Origin: Pyrenula massariospora
Lineage: Eukaryota; Ascomycota; Eurotiomycetes; Pyrenulales; Pyrenulaceae
Direction of reading: 5' to 3'
DNA: 64,000 nt
Assembly (NCBI GenBank): GCA_021030905.1
Contig: JAGFMI010000021.1
Location: 248,001 to 312,000, forward strand
Shown: piece by piece, positions 1 to 12,205 of the stretch
Layout: each line of letters begins with the position of its first letter
Position numbering within the stretch: the stretch's first letter is position 1
Made by a program: the position numbers and the translations under genes
Notes under the pieces: model-generated
The model's input: the letters and a program-made list of their open reading frames with translations, nothing else
What the model was told of the DNA's origin: nothing
Database searches by the model: none

Positions 1-51
1 TTTGTTACATCATCATCGATGCGAGTCCATTTTGAGCGTAGGCCTTCGGGG

Positions 52-1656
52 TCAGTTAGCGAGAAGTCTTAACTTTCTATATTCCGCAGAAAATTGGCTT
101 ACCATTGGTTTGATCGGGGGGTGTGGTACAGCGTCAAATTTGTGGTATTCAAGTTTGTACTGAGGACCAATGTTGATGTAGGCGCCCTTGTTTTCGGTCG
201 AGTCGCAATACTTCGGAGCCGAGAACACTACCAAATCAGTATGGGTATTTTTAATCGTTCTCTCGCAACGTACCAGTAATGCACTTCCCGTTGTGCTCGA
301 CCTCATATCCCTCCATTCGGACCTCATGACTCCTTATGACAGCTTCGAGGCCATTTTTCTCGCAAAATCGCTTCGTCACATCAGGACCGAATTGCAACCC
401 CACGCCTCGCTTGCTTGGACCACGACCATTTTCGGTCTGTGGATCCGTCCATAGCATCTCCATCATCAGGCCAGCTTGACCTGGCTGTCGTTGTCCATGT
501 CTGTTCAATTTTCTGACATCGTCTAATGTTGTCTTGTCATCGCTGAAAAGTCCTCCATGCAGCACGAAAAACTTTTTGCCGATCAAGGTCGCTAAGGGCA
601 GAGCAGAGAACGATTCCGAAAAGAGCTTGAAAGTTTTCTCATTGTACTTGGCCTTGCATTCCCCCTCAAAGCCATATACGCGATTCATATCGTCCGTCTC
701 GTGGTTCCCACGGTTCAAGAAAAACTTTCCTCGGTGAAGCCACTTGTAAGAGTACAATAATAGCACGATTTCGGTCGACCAGGAGCCTCTATCAACGAAG
801 TCTCCATTAAATAGGTAGGAGTGTTCTGCAGATGGGAAACCATTGAGCCTGAATAGCTCTAAGAGATCGAAGAATTGTCCATGGGTGTCTCCACAGACGG
901 TCAATTTAGTGCCCTTCTCGATCTCCATTTCGACCATGGTAGGCTCGTCATACACAATGTTTTTGACTGCCTCGATAATCTGGAACACGTATTTGCGATG
1001 TATCTTCTTCCCATCCTTGAATCTCGTGATCATATCATCGACAAACTCTTGAGTCATCTCTTTCTCTAACCGCACGCCATCGTAATTGTCTTCCACTTTG
1101 ATTGCATCGATGTCGAGTCCCTCAAAGGCCGAAGGCGGATCAGCGACCTCAATCGCCTTGAAAAACTCGACTCTCCGCACGAGCTTTTCGCATTCCGCGA
1201 GTCTAAGCTTTGCATCTTGATTACTAGGCTGTTTTCGCACGATGGTCTTGAAATCTTTCAGCGCTTCTTGTGAGTGTAATATCGCGGTATTGGCGACGGC
1301 TCTTCTCCAGTACGCCTAAAATTTAAAGTTAGAATCTTACTGAGGTGACTGATCAGCCGCACCAGACCTTCACGAATGAGTTGTCCAGTTCAATTGCCTT
1401 GGTAGCATCTGCAATCGCATATCCATAGGCTTCAAGCTTGATGTTGACCTTTGCTCAACAGTCAGTGACCGATTTCGTGGTAAGCTCCGAACAACTTTAC
1501 CTGTGCCCGGTTGCTGTAATATGCTGCCTGGGTGCCGTCTTTGTCAATAGCTTGTGAGTAAAAGTCGATAGCCGTAGGCCAATCGTGTTTCTTAAAAGCT
1601 TCGTTTCCTCTGTCTTTGAGTTCCTGGGCGGCTGCGGCGTCGGAGGTTGATGTCAT
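52..1656 (-). CDS. PPT1: Serine/threonine protein phosphatase 5 (TPR-PP5)
   Basis: Seen: four exons (1656-1501, 1448-1368, 1315-274, 227-52) join in phase to give 484 residues. The first ~110 residues are TPR repeats (NRAQ and AYWRRA type helices). The rest is a PPP-family catalytic domain with the metal-site motifs GDTHGQ, GDFVDRG, GNHE and HGG, followed by FSAPKYCD at the last junction. The splice sites are GTAAAG, GTCTGG and GTACGT donors with AG acceptors. Known: PP5 dephosphorylates Hsp90 co-chaperones and other clients, and the TPR domain binds Hsp90 and holds the catalytic site in check. Length and domain order match the fungal Ppt1 family. The start is the ATG at 1656 because the TPR begins at once after it. 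It is divergent from the SPT4 gene, sharing a ~390-base upstream region. No oddities seen. Confidence 0.95.
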
Positions 1657-2047
1657 GATTTACTTGCGGGACGAGGATCTATGCACGGCTACCGTACTGT
1701 GGAGAAGCGGACAAAGAACGGTCCAGACAGGTGATTCGCTTGCTTATGGTGGCGGATGAGATTATGTATGTTATTTCAGGTGTGAGCTTCTTCGAGATCT
1801 CGAATCCTTAGCCTGCTCGTGTGCTCGAGAACCAAGACCGCAGCGTTACTGGCCCTATGAAATTTAAGGTCGAAGGCGGAAAAGCTCTCTATTCCAAAAA
1901 CGGCTTGGTCATTTTGTGGGGAACCATCGGCTTTTGAAGATAATTGCAGATCATCGCAAGCCGTTTAAATTATCAGATCCGCCATCAATTCTTCTCCCGC
2001 CCTCACGATATTCCCTTGTCACTCCTACACAGCTATCGCTCATCAAA
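1657..2047. promoter_or_regulatory. Shared upstream region of PPT1 and SPT4
   Basis: This 391-base gap lies between two divergent start codons, so it must carry both promoters and 5' leaders. A pyrimidine-rich stretch precedes the SPT4 start. I see no clear TATA box and no reading frame worth calling. Confidence 0.5.
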
Positions 2048-2527
2048 ATGTCTGGCTTCGCCGGCCAGCGCAACCTCCGCGCCTGCATGATTTGCTCCAT
2101 CGTCCAAGCACAGTCGGTCAGTCGAAATTTCCCCATCCCTCTCCGTCTACCCTCAAAATCCCTCCCACCAGACTAACATCTTACCACGTCTTAGAAATTC
2201 CAACGCGAGGGCTGTCCCAATTGCGAAGCGATCCTCGGTCTCCAGGGCAACGCGGACGCTATCCAAGAATGCACCTCCCAGGTCTTCGAAGGTCTTCTTA
2301 CCCTAGGTGATCCAGCACGGTCGTGGGTGGCCAAATGGCAAAGGCTGCAGGATTACCAGCCGGGAGTATATGCAATAAAGGTCGTCGGGAGTCTGCCCGG
2401 TGAGGTGTTGACGGCGCTTGAGGATGCCGGCATCAATTACGTTCCGTATGCCTTTCTGGATTCAAAATATGATCTATTACTGACGGTCAGAAGGAGAGAT
2501 GGCAGTGCCGCAGAAGACGAAATGTGA
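2048..2527 (+). CDS. SPT4: Transcription elongation factor Spt4
   Basis: Seen: two exons (2048-2116 and 2195-2527, donor GTCAGT, acceptor TTAG) give 133 residues. Two zinc-binding CxxC pairs occur at residues 13/16 and 30/33 (CMIC and CPNC), followed by the conserved SWVAKWQR segment and an acidic tail. Known: Spt4 forms the DSIF complex with Spt5, which clamps RNA polymerase II and promotes processive elongation and chromatin transcription in the nucleus. Size and motif spacing match the family closely. The zinc site is interrupted by the intron, so both exons are needed for a functional protein. It converges on the GABA transaminase gene, with 160 bases between the two stop codons. Confidence 0.95.
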
Positions 2528-2687
2528 TGAGACGGTAGTTTCTACGAGTCCCAAATTTAGCGAAGGCGCCACGGTTCATTGGATATCATTACGACTAGTT
2601 AGGTGTATAACGAAGACATTGCATTAATAAACCCTCATTCCCGTATTGACCGGCCGGATTAAACTCCGCAAACGCCCGCTTTTTCAT

Positions 2688-4220
2688 TCAAGACTTTACC
2701 AACTTCTCCACCGCGTCAAGGAAGATATCAGCGTGGTGCCTCTGGAATATTAGCATGGGCCTTAATCTCACTGCGCTGGCACCGCTGCCGCCGATATTGA
2801 TACCAAGTCCTTTCGCTTTCTTGAGGAATTCGTCCCGTCGGGGACTGTCGAATGCAATAAAAGTCCCTTGTCCCTGACCGCGCAGATTTTGGATCTCATT
2901 GGGATGTTGCTCTGCCAAATTTGCAAGACCGGCGTAAAGATAATCTCCCACTTCTGCTGTGTTTTGGACCAAGTTCAAGCGATCTATTTCGTTGATGATT
3001 GCTCGGAAAAGAATCGCCCGTGCCGGGTCACCCATCCAGGTGTTGAACTGACGATATGGCTTATTGGGTCGCAATGACGGATTTCCAAAATAGTACCCAG
3101 CGGTTTGCGCCTTCTTGGAAAACGTCACCATGTCCGGAGGTTCGGCCATATTCCAATGCTCGTGGGCCCAGAATTTTCCTGTTGCCCCAACTCCAGTCTG
3201 GACTTCGTCGACAATCATCAGAACATTATTTCTCTTGGTGATCTCGCGGAGGCTGCGGAAGTATGCGGCAGAGGCATGATTGTCGCCGCCTTCTGACTGG
3301 ATAGGCTCCACTATGATAGCCGCCACAGGGTTGTGATATTCTTTGATGATACGCTCGGCTTCCTGCAAGCAGCGCTCTTCCTCTGCGGCGTTCTCTTGGA
3401 CGTGTTCTTCGAGGGGATATTTCAAGGCAGGGAATGGGGCCTGGGGCCAATCGAACGCTGGGATGTCAAGCTTGTGAATTGGTTTGCTGCGCGTGGTGGA
3501 GAGGCTACCAAAGAGCCGGCCGTGAAATCCGGTATTGAAGGACATGATAGATAGGTTAGGCGACCCGGGAGTATGGTTCAGCATTGAGGAGGAGATATCT
3601 TCGGCGGAGAAATCCACGTCCGGTCCGCCTCGCTCCTGTTGCCGACGCCACATGAAAGCGGCCTTATAGGCAGTTTCGTTGGCGTCAGATCCGGCCATGG
3701 CCGTAAACACTTGGTTCATACCCTTGGGAGCCACCCTAAGGATTCCAGATTCTAAGATAGATGCCCAGTCATGTTGAGGAAAGTTGCCTAATGCAGGGCG
3801 ATTGATAAGGGCACTGGCCATCTCAGGTGATGTTGCTGCCAGAAGCAACGCAGGGTTACTGTATCCGACCGGGATAGAGGCGATTTGGGCGTATACGTCT
3901 AAAAGGATGTTCCCATCCAGATCTGCGATATAGTTTCCATAGCTCTGTTGGTAATTGGCCAGCATGTTCAAACTTCTGGTATCAAACACCTTATTGAGAT
4001 CTGCAATTGCCTCTTGACTTTTAGGACCTGGTATAGCTGTATTGACTCGAGGTCCAAAGGGTTCTTGAGGGAAGAAGAGGTTGGAAACAGCTGATGCAAT
4101 TGGGGTATCCTGCACGGCCGCTGCAACGGTAGCTCTAGGAGGCGAGGTCGTGCTGACATGGCGAAAAGCAACGCGTGAGACTGGTCGCAAAGCTCTCGAA
4201 GATCGTAGGAGTTTGAACAT
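2688..4220 (-). CDS. 4-aminobutyrate aminotransferase, mitochondrial
   Basis: Seen: one uninterrupted frame of 510 residues from the ATG at 4220. The open frame runs slightly further upstream but contains no earlier ATG. The first ~30 residues are rich in Arg and Ser without acids, as in a mitochondrial presequence. Class-III aminotransferase motifs follow: IVEPIQSEGGD, the IVDEVQTGVGATGKFWAHE loop, and TFSKKAQ with the lysine expected to bind PLP. Known: GABA transaminase moves the amino group of GABA to 2-oxoglutarate, giving succinic semialdehyde and glutamate for the GABA shunt, and allows use of GABA as nitrogen source. Inference: this is the Uga1/GatA ortholog. Length fits the family. 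Other omega-aminotransferases are the main alternative. Confidence 0.9.
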   Translation of the reverse strand: MFKLLRSSRALRPVSRVAFRHVSTTSPPRATVAAAVQDTPIASAVSNLFFPQEPFGPRVNTAIPGPKSQEAIADLNKVFDTRSLNMLANYQQSYGNYIADLDGNILLDVYAQIASIPVGYSNPALLLAATSPEMASALINRPALGNFPQHDWASILESGILRVAPKGMNQVFTAMAGSDANETAYKAAFMWRRQQERGGPDVDFSAEDISSSMLNHTPGSPNLSIMSFNTGFHGRLFGSLSTTRSKPIHKLDIPAFDWPQAPFPALKYPLEEHVQENAAEEERCLQEAERIIKEYHNPVAAIIVEPIQSEGGDNHASAAYFRSLREITKRNNVLMIVDEVQTGVGATGKFWAHEHWNMAEPPDMVTFSKKAQTAGYYFGNPSLRPNKPYRQFNTWMGDPARAILFRAIINEIDRLNLVQNTAEVGDYLYAGLANLAEQHPNEIQNLRGQGQGTFIAFDSPRRDEFLKKAKGLGINIGGSGASAVRLRPMLIFQRHHADIFLDAVEKLVKS

Positions 4221-4767
4221 GACGCTGGCCTGGTGAACTCCTCGCAAGCGTTTCGTGTCCGCTTCAGGAACGCAGTTGATGCGTCACTCAATTTTGGAGA
4301 GAACCAAGGGCTGTTTAGATGCTGCAAGAAGACTTCAGCTGAGTCTGTAGGAGTAGATGCTTCTCAGCCGTCGCAATGAACAAACTGGGTGAAAGGTTCA
4401 GTCTCTGCGGGGCCAGACTGAAGATATCAGGACGGACGGTCGTGGGGCAAAAGCGGGCGCGCCCTTATGCTGCGGGGGCGTGCGTCAATGGAAGGCTTGG
4501 ACCCTGGAAAGATCAACGGTGGAAAAGCTTGACTCGGCTACAACTTCCACCAACGGCTTAAGCACCATGAAAGACATTATTTTTCTCCAGCTCGCATAAC
4601 AATCCTAGACAGATACTTCTTCTCCACGAACGGTGAAGGGACTCAATTTTAAATGACTCATTGATTAAACCATCAAGCGCTTATAGGCACGATCTCCGGG
4701 CTTGCAGCGTCTTTGCAATGAAAATTAAAGACTTGCTAGCCTCAGCTTAACTTACCCTTCTTTATGT
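4221..4767. other. Intergenic region, no gene seen
   Basis: This 547-base gap contains the upstream region of the GABA transaminase gene and the 3' side of the HET gene. Small frames present here lack homology that I recognise. Confidence 0.5.
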
Positions 4768-6820
4768 TTATACGATCCGAATCGTCCGCTCTTCGCCGAC
4801 AAAATCATCTAACTCATAGAAAACCCCGAGTCTTGTAAAGGTATCCTGTTCGAGGGATCTCAGTACCAATCCAGCGCAAGTCTCGTCTTCATCATAGTGG
4901 CCAATTTTGAAGCACCAGACATCTTCGGATCCAATTGTATTTTGTAGCTCCTTCCCATGCTTGGCGGGTGACTTGGATTCATCGATGGAATCATGGGCAT
5001 CATCTGGCTCAAACAATGTTTCCGCTACCACTTTTCTTCTCTTCGAAGACCGAACTTCGTCTGACCCATGGCAAAGCTCGATCACAGAACTGTCTCTGTG
5101 CCAACTCGCTCTATGTAGAGCCCCGCGCACACGTAAAATCCCTCTTTTTATTGCGCCGAACGGCACAGCTTCGTCTTCAAGTTCTATTTCGTAGCCAATG
5201 ACCTGACATACTGAACTGGTTCCCACGTGCGGATGGAAACCTATTCCACCTTCCACCGACGCCCATGACCACGAGGGGGCCCGATATTCGCCAGGTCGAA
5301 ACGCTTCGGTTTCTCCGTCTGGCACACCCTCAGGCTCCCAAAGAAGCTGATTGCCCAGGTCGATGCCTTCGCTGTCCCAAAGCCCCGCAACGTATTTTCC
5401 CTGAATAAGATCGCCATATGCCTCCGCAACGCCAGCAATAGCCTTCAACTTATCATTAGGGTAGGAGAGCCGACGCTGGGTAAAAGTATAGACGATGTTT
5501 GCCCAGTGCTCGATCAAGTCGCTCTTTTCACTGTCAATGGGTGGGGGGAGTCTATCCACGACGATGTCGTCATCTGTGATATAGCCTCCGTCACTTCTTC
5601 TGTCGCTATTGCAAGTCCACATTAGCTTTTGGTGACAGAAACGTAGTACGCGGGCTGGCAGTAAATGCTCTTGAAGAGTCCATGCTCGGGAATCGATTGG
5701 TTCGGGCGAGAGGGAATACCACCATTTCCATACTGCAACAATGATGAGAAATGGATTAGAGTCACACTGATACCGAAGACCGAATGAGTTTTGTACAATC
5801 TCTTCTGCGCTTCTAGTTCGCAGGAAGCCATCTTTGCTAGATTTTGCGAGAGCAGCTGAAATGCAGATGGATGCTCCTTCGTAGATGTTAGCCATATTCC
5901 CTAATTCACATGCGACGTCGTCCGGGTCATCTTGGACAATGCAAAGGCTGTCAACCCATAGGTACTGCAGACCAAGTTTTTGAGTGACTATGCACGCATC
6001 CGTAATAGTCTTTCCCAAAGCATCGACTGGGATCTCTTTTGTATATTGGGTCAACATGGCTTTCGTCGTGGCAAATGTCTGCGCTCCACCCCAGCAGTAC
6101 GACAGAACTGCATAGCGAGGAGATGTTGCCTCAAGACGGTTAACAATGTGAATTCGAGGGTACTGGGCTTCATTTTTGACGTCAATCAACCTAGATGGGG
6201 CTCTTGTTTGCTGTGTATCGCATTCTTTATGCGTACTTATGCATTCTCCAAGCCAAGCACGAGCAGTGGCCAACATCGCATCGGAGGCTCCGTCAACTCT
6301 TATGGGCTTATCATCAATATTCTCCAGGTGCGAACATATCGAGTTTTCTGTCAAAGAAGACATCAAATTAGAGCCAACGGGTTATGAGCCCCGACCTACC
6401 TGGCAAGGGTATCATCACAAGATCATCAATGTCCTTTGAAGGCGCTCGGTGGCTACGCTCCTCCACCGATATATGCTGCTCCTCACAATTCGCTTCCAGG
6501 AGAAAAGAATCATCCTTGACAAGCCCGCGGATGTATTCCACACTGGCTTGTTCCCTTGTCGACTTCCTATCTTTCGAACTTTTCAAATATGTAATTGAAA
6601 TATTGTCTCCATCAGGAAATAGGGTCTTGTCAACTTCAATGTTAAACGAAGATTGCCCCAGCAACCAAGTCAGAAAAGCGCAGCCGCCCAGAGCACCTTC
6701 AAGTGCTTGTGTAGTAGGTATTACAGTTCCGGATGACCCTCTGCGCGGCTTATGCAATATAATCTGTTGGCAATGAGAGCACGAATGCCACACAATGTTA
6801 CCATCTACAGATGCTTGCAT
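4768..6820 (-). CDS. HET-domain protein
   Basis: Seen: two exons (6820-6400 and 6347-4768, donor GTAGGT, acceptor ACAG) give 666 residues. The HET core starts near residue 225 with YAVLSYCWGG and continues with the tract WVDSLCIVQDD, then the SRAWTLQEHLL motif. Known: HET domains act in heterokaryon incompatibility and related regulated cell death, often downstream of partner recognition, and are hugely expanded in Pezizomycotina. The first ~140 residues carry a CSHC pair (residues ~15-18) of unknown role. The C-terminal third is acidic and has no repeats. The ATG at 6820 is the first in frame. The partner or trigger cannot be read from the sequence. Confidence 0.88.
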
Positions 6821-7213
6821 TGACCTAAGGGGCCTTGGTGAGGTACGGACAATGATTAACAAGAAATCCGCCGATCCAAGCCGCCAGGACTGGGCAAGAA
6901 GATTACTTTGGAGCAGTCATGATGCACGATCGCCTTTTCACCAACTATTCCGAGCGATCTTTGCTTCCATCTCTTTTCAAGCACTCAACCAACTTGAAGT
7001 TCCTAAAAGCACCAGTTGACAAATTGGCTCGCAATCCTTCCTTCCCAAAAGTAAGAGACCGTCAATTCCCATTTTTTATTCGGGCTTAATTTCAAACTCT
7101 CGCTACCTATGTGTGCTTTCTAAATATATGTCCTTGTATTCGGCAACAATGATCTAAACGCAGAATCCTTCAGGTTCACTGCCTTGAACGTTTCCGTACA
7201 GTGTACTGAATGT
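6821..7213. other. Intergenic region, no gene seen
   Basis: This 393-base gap lies between two genes on the same strand. It must hold the HET promoter and the terminator of the reductase gene. No frame or repeat is convincing. Confidence 0.5.
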
Positions 7214-10200
7214 CTAGAGTAGCCAAGCTTTCTTCCATGCTTCAACCAATTCTTTCACATATGTTCCCTCAACGACATTCTCAGCGTTTCTCAAGCTCTT
7301 GCTATCCTTCTGTGAGTTTGTAGTATCGAAGGACACGCTTCCTTTACGCGTGTTAGTGTGCTCATTGTGAAGGGCCGCGTCCCCTTTCGAGTCATCTGGC
7401 TTTCCATTCGTGCTCCGTGCACCACACATATCTGCATCTTTGGCTCCGTTGGACAGCGTAGGCTCTCCATTAGCCATCATTTCATGTACGGTTTGTACCC
7501 CATTTTGCTCCTTCAAAACCTCAGCGGTTGCAGGAGTGTGAGAATCGTGAGCATCGCCAGCCTTTTCCACGCCGTTGTGCTCGCTGTTGCGCGTATTGAA
7601 TGGCTGGCGCCGCTGGCTTTCCCTCCAAAAGGGAAGTAGCTTTCGGCTTGGATCCTGCTCTGCATCCTTCCCGCTTTCTTCTAGTCTGTCGAGCCATTGA
7701 TCCCAGGACACACAGTCAATCTCAAAACCACAGACTCGCAGGGCTGGCAGGAAATCGGCAGCCCAGGAAAAGGGACGCGGATGTACAAGATTGTAGACCA
7801 GTCTCGGCGGGTGTGAGCCGTCGGCAATGCTGCCGTTCACTTCCTTGCTTGATGCGACCTCTTCTGTAGAGGGGAGATGTGCCAGTTCTGTAATGGACTT
7901 TGCCAGGACATCAACTGGAAGCCACGAGCACTCATCCCCGCCAAGTAGCTCGGTGGGCAGTGCTTTCATACCGAGCGATGATCGCACAAGCAACGGAATC
8001 ATCTCGTTCGGGTTCCAAAGCCTGCTTCCAATATTCTTAGGAGGGATAATTTGACCGATCCGCAGCACAGAGGCGCGAGCTCCCGCTTTTTCGACAGCTA
8101 CTTGGACAATGCGCTCCGCCACTAGCTTCGAGCGAGAGTATCCTGTGGACGAAGCATGTTCCAGTTTGGGGATAGGATATTCCTGGATAACGGCTGGTGT
8201 TGGTGTGCCAAGTGCAGCACCGACTGAGGAACAGTGCAAGAAGTGCGCAGGCTGAGATGCGTGAACGGAGAGAGAAAAAGCGATCAAGTTGGCTAGGCCG
8301 CTGATATGAGGATTTTCAAAGGAGCGCAAGCCAACGGAGAAATTCACCAACCAAGCACAGTGGATTATGTGCGTAACTTGTGAGCGAAGGTTTTCAAGCA
8401 CGTCGTTTTTCAAGCCAAGGGAGGGTGCGCTCAAGCCAGTTGGATACATGAGCACCTCACATCTAAGGCTGGCTGATACTGGAAGGTTGTAATTTTCCAA
8501 AGCATCACAGACTCTTGTGCGAGCTTCCGCCGGGGAACGCGCGCGAACAAGGCATACAATCTTCGCGACTCCGGGAAGTTGAGTCAATGTTGAGAGGACA
8601 TGTGCCCCTAATGATCCCGTTGCTCCTGTCAACAGCTATTTTGAGTGTCAATAGAGAAGTTTGCTTAGAAAAATTGGGACAATCTTACCACAGTGGCTTT
8701 CTCTGCTTTCGGTATGTTCACTGGACAGTGCGTCACAAAGTTTGAATACTTATCAATTAACGACTGCATCTTTCCTAGGTGGTCTTCGACTTCTGTCTGG
8801 TTTTTTCCCGCTCGTAGACCATACAAACATCTGGCAAGACGGGCGGCATTACCGCACTCAGCCACGACCATAGCGCTACATTGTTTGGCGTTGCCCCCCA
8901 AATCTAGACTTCGAACAATCAAGCCACGCATATGTATTGCCTTGAGGCTATCGACACCTGCACTGAAGAAATCCGTCTCAGAAGATTCCAGGTGAATGTT
9001 AAGCTTGTCCTTGAAGGTATCCATTGTCCATTGTTCTAGTTCTGGAATATTCAATCGAAGATCTCCACCTGCACTTTCCTCGAGCTTTGCGTAGACCTCA
9101 TCGATCACAGATGCATAATCCCGATAGACTTGAGCGCGCTTGACGGAAGATTTGTCGGTAATTGGATATTGAGCTTCAGGCGGCAAAATAACAGTGACTT
9201 CTTTGCTTATCTGGGAGAACTTCTCTGCTCGAGAGTTTGCATCCTGAACTGCGGGCCAGACATTGTTGAGAAACTCTTCATCAGAGAGCCCGTTCGCTGT
9301 GTCTGATCTCCAGAGAAGCAAGCCCGGTATTGCTCGATCAATACCGAAGACGACGGCCTCTTTGACGAGAGCATCCTGACGTATTCGGCCTTCGATCTCG
9401 AGGGGTAGAACCTTTTCGCCATTCACCAAAGTCACCCGATCATCGAGCCTACCAACAAACTTCCATCGGCCCTTTAAAGTCGGGTGAGGAGTGAACAGGT
9501 CCGCCGAGTGGAACGAGTTCGGAGGATCATTGGAGTTTGACACAATCTTCCCCAGGAAACCATCGAGTATGACGCATTCGAACAAATTCTCACCCACCTC
9601 CTTCCAGTGAATGTATGGCGCCACGCGAGTCGGGGCGGATAGATAATTCCACGCCTTGTCATCCGCCGGTCGGTCCAACGCCGAAAAGAGAAAACCGGCC
9701 TCCGTCGAGCCAAAGCTCGCCCCTAAGCGAACGCCTTGCTCCACAAGCATATCTCCTAGCTCGTCTGGGCAACGGCTCCCAGACGAAGCAACCAGCTTGC
9801 AGTCTTTGAGCGCGTCTATTCCATCCTGCTTCTCTGCAAGTAGCTTCAAGCTATAGGGAACTGTACACACCTGCTCAGGTTGAGCAGCCTTCAACGAGAC
9901 GGTCAACGTTTCATGCGTCTGCGGTATATGTCCATTAAAGACGTACACAGTCTTCATTTTGAAAAACCCTTGAAAGAGCGAGGCCATCCCATAGGCGTGA
10001 TATATCGGTAGCGATAGAAATATCGTAAGGTCCCTTGCGTGTGTCATGGAATTCATCAATCGTTTGTGCGTGTAGGTGAGAGGTTTAGGAAGCCCACTCG
10101 AACCCGACGAGTGCAACAAGATGCATGGCTTCAGATTTTCACTTGGTCCATGGACACTTGTCCGCCAAAATGGTGGTCCTAGCTGAGAAGCTGGGAGGTC

Positions 10201-10742
10201 GTAATCGTTTCGGGCGCGAATCCGGTCAATTTTGACTGGTCGAGTCTTCTGAATTTGCTTTGCTGTCTCCTCGTATTGAGAAGAACACAATAAGATGTCC
10301 GCATTTAGCGTTTTAAGTAGACCAACACCCGCTGAGGCAGAGAGACGAGGGGAAAGAAGTAGCACTGCATACCCCAGTCTACTCAGCGCCAAAAGCGTGA
10401 TGATATAGTCAAGATCTGAAATGCCAAAAAGGGCGACGACTTCGGCATTATCCTTGCACAGATTAGCACTTGACTTTGACAAAGTACGGTCCTGAGCTCA
10501 GTGTATGCCAAAAGGTAACAAAGACTTACGACCGCATGAATACCAGCTCTCAGCAGGCTTTTAGCTGCTCCATCTACAAGACGATTGATGTCTCTTCCAC
10601 TAAAAAACTCATAGTCTGTCAGTCCTTGCTCGCTCGGTGGATAGGCGAGCACAGGAGACGCTTGAGCGTTCTCACTACTCAACCGGTGGACTATGTCATC
10701 GAGAGTAAAGATTTGGGTTTCGGAGCTTTCGTCAGGCTGCAT
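7214..10742 (-). CDS. NRPS-like adenylate-forming reductase (A-T-R)
   Basis: Seen: three exons (10742-10530, 10491-8689, 8635-7214) join in phase to 1145 residues. Domains in order: an adenylation domain (HSSGSSGLPKPLTYTH core, then the GKIVSN and FVGRLDDRVTLVNGEK region), a carrier domain with the phosphopantetheine serine in FFSAGVDSLKA, and a thioester reductase that begins with the Rossmann motif TGATGSLG and has YSRSK as its Tyr/Lys pair. Known: such enzymes activate a carboxylic acid as its adenylate, load it on the carrier and release it as an aldehyde or alcohol with NAD(P)H. There is no condensation domain. Inference: a secondary-metabolism or carboxylate-reductase enzyme whose substrate is unknown. 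No tailoring genes adjoin it. The last ~120 residues before the C-terminus include a long polar insertion. Confidence 0.9.
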
Positions 10743-12205
10743 GTTTTAATAGCTCATTCCTTAGCAATCACGATCTGGGAGTTAGAAGATGAAATTAAGC
10801 AAGCGGAATTCTTCTTTGATCTTGGCTTGAAATCCTACAAGGGCAGTAAAAGATTAAGTATAGAAAGGAGAGAAATTTTGAGCGCCACTTCATATGCTGG
10901 AATCAGGCCGAGGGTTCCAAAAGAGACCAGGCCGTCGACCCAACGAAAGGAGTCAAGTATCAGGGGCATGGTGGTGGCATGGCGATGGGTGCATATTGGG
11001 GATGCATGGGTGGACGACATTGTTTGATCAACCGAAGGGATGCGATTGGTCATTTCTGGATCAGATTCATCGCTTCATCTCGTCTAGATCCGAGTTTCTA
11101 TGCGTGCTTTGTGCTACATGCCACGCTGATCTTCCGAGGCTCTGCTGTACTGGCTGTAGGTGGATGTATTAGAATGCATTTTTGAGGTACCTAGAGCGAC
11201 GAAAATTTCGGTAGTGCTGAATTTGGTAATCGAGGGAAGGTCCTTAGCCAGATATCCTGCATCATCAGGATCGCCATGGATTTTCGATTATCAAGTTGAC
11301 ATCGACAGTACGACTAGCATTCCGGCTTCCAGGGAGATGGACCGAGACAGGACCCTAGGCCGTCAAAAGCAGGCCGCTAGAGCTGCACACCACGGGGACG
11401 CATGATTCTAATAGGCAGTTCCGAGATATGTCCCATTGCGCCGGTAGGGTCCAGACGCGCGGAATGCTGAGAAATGATGTGCCATAAGCTCCTCAGGTTC
11501 AGCGTCCTGTGAGTGAAATTTCTTATGTTGGGATGGTGAACGAAAAGCTTTACCATAAATGAGGTGAGGCACATTTTGAGGACGCTGTCTCGCGTAGAAA
11601 CTTCGAGAGCTTGTGTGGGAATGGTTCTAATGCCGGAAGGAGAGAGTCTCTGCCTGCTGAGAGACATAGCTTTTGAAGCGTAGATGCACAGCCCAGCCGT
11701 GGGTTTATTATGTGAACATTCAGTGCATATGGTGTAAAGTTGCTCTCATGTCATTGCTTATATCGCGTTCAAATGCTTCGATCTGAAAAATTATGTTTAT
11801 CAGAAAACTTCGTCTTAAGGCTATTGAGAGCGAGTGCTAATGCAAGTTCTCAAGCGGAAGGTCGCGTTTCAGTGTCTTACCGCTCCAAACCCAAGAAATT
11901 TGATGATAGACAATTATAGAAAACATGATTAAGCTTGAGATTTGATTCTCAAATTAATGTACGATCTCATGATTCCCCGCCGGACCCTTCTCACTCAGCA
12001 TCCCACTCGTCAGTCACCTTGAGATAGTCAACTGGTCTATATATACATACCTGGGAAAAAAGCTGTTCTTCATCTATCCACTAATTCGCACATATGATTG
12101 CCTGTTCTGAAACCAGTCTAACAAGTCTAGCCTTTCTTCTATAGGGTATCAATAGGTCTAATGTACCTAACCTAACGCCGCAAAAAATGCTGAGACAACA
12201 CCCTT
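10743..12205. other. Long intergenic region, no gene seen
   Basis: This 1.46-kb region separates the reductase start from the end of the Es2 gene. It becomes AT-rich from about 11700 onward. The frames present lack a start codon, similarity or plausible splice partners. It presumably includes the reductase promoter. Confidence 0.5.
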
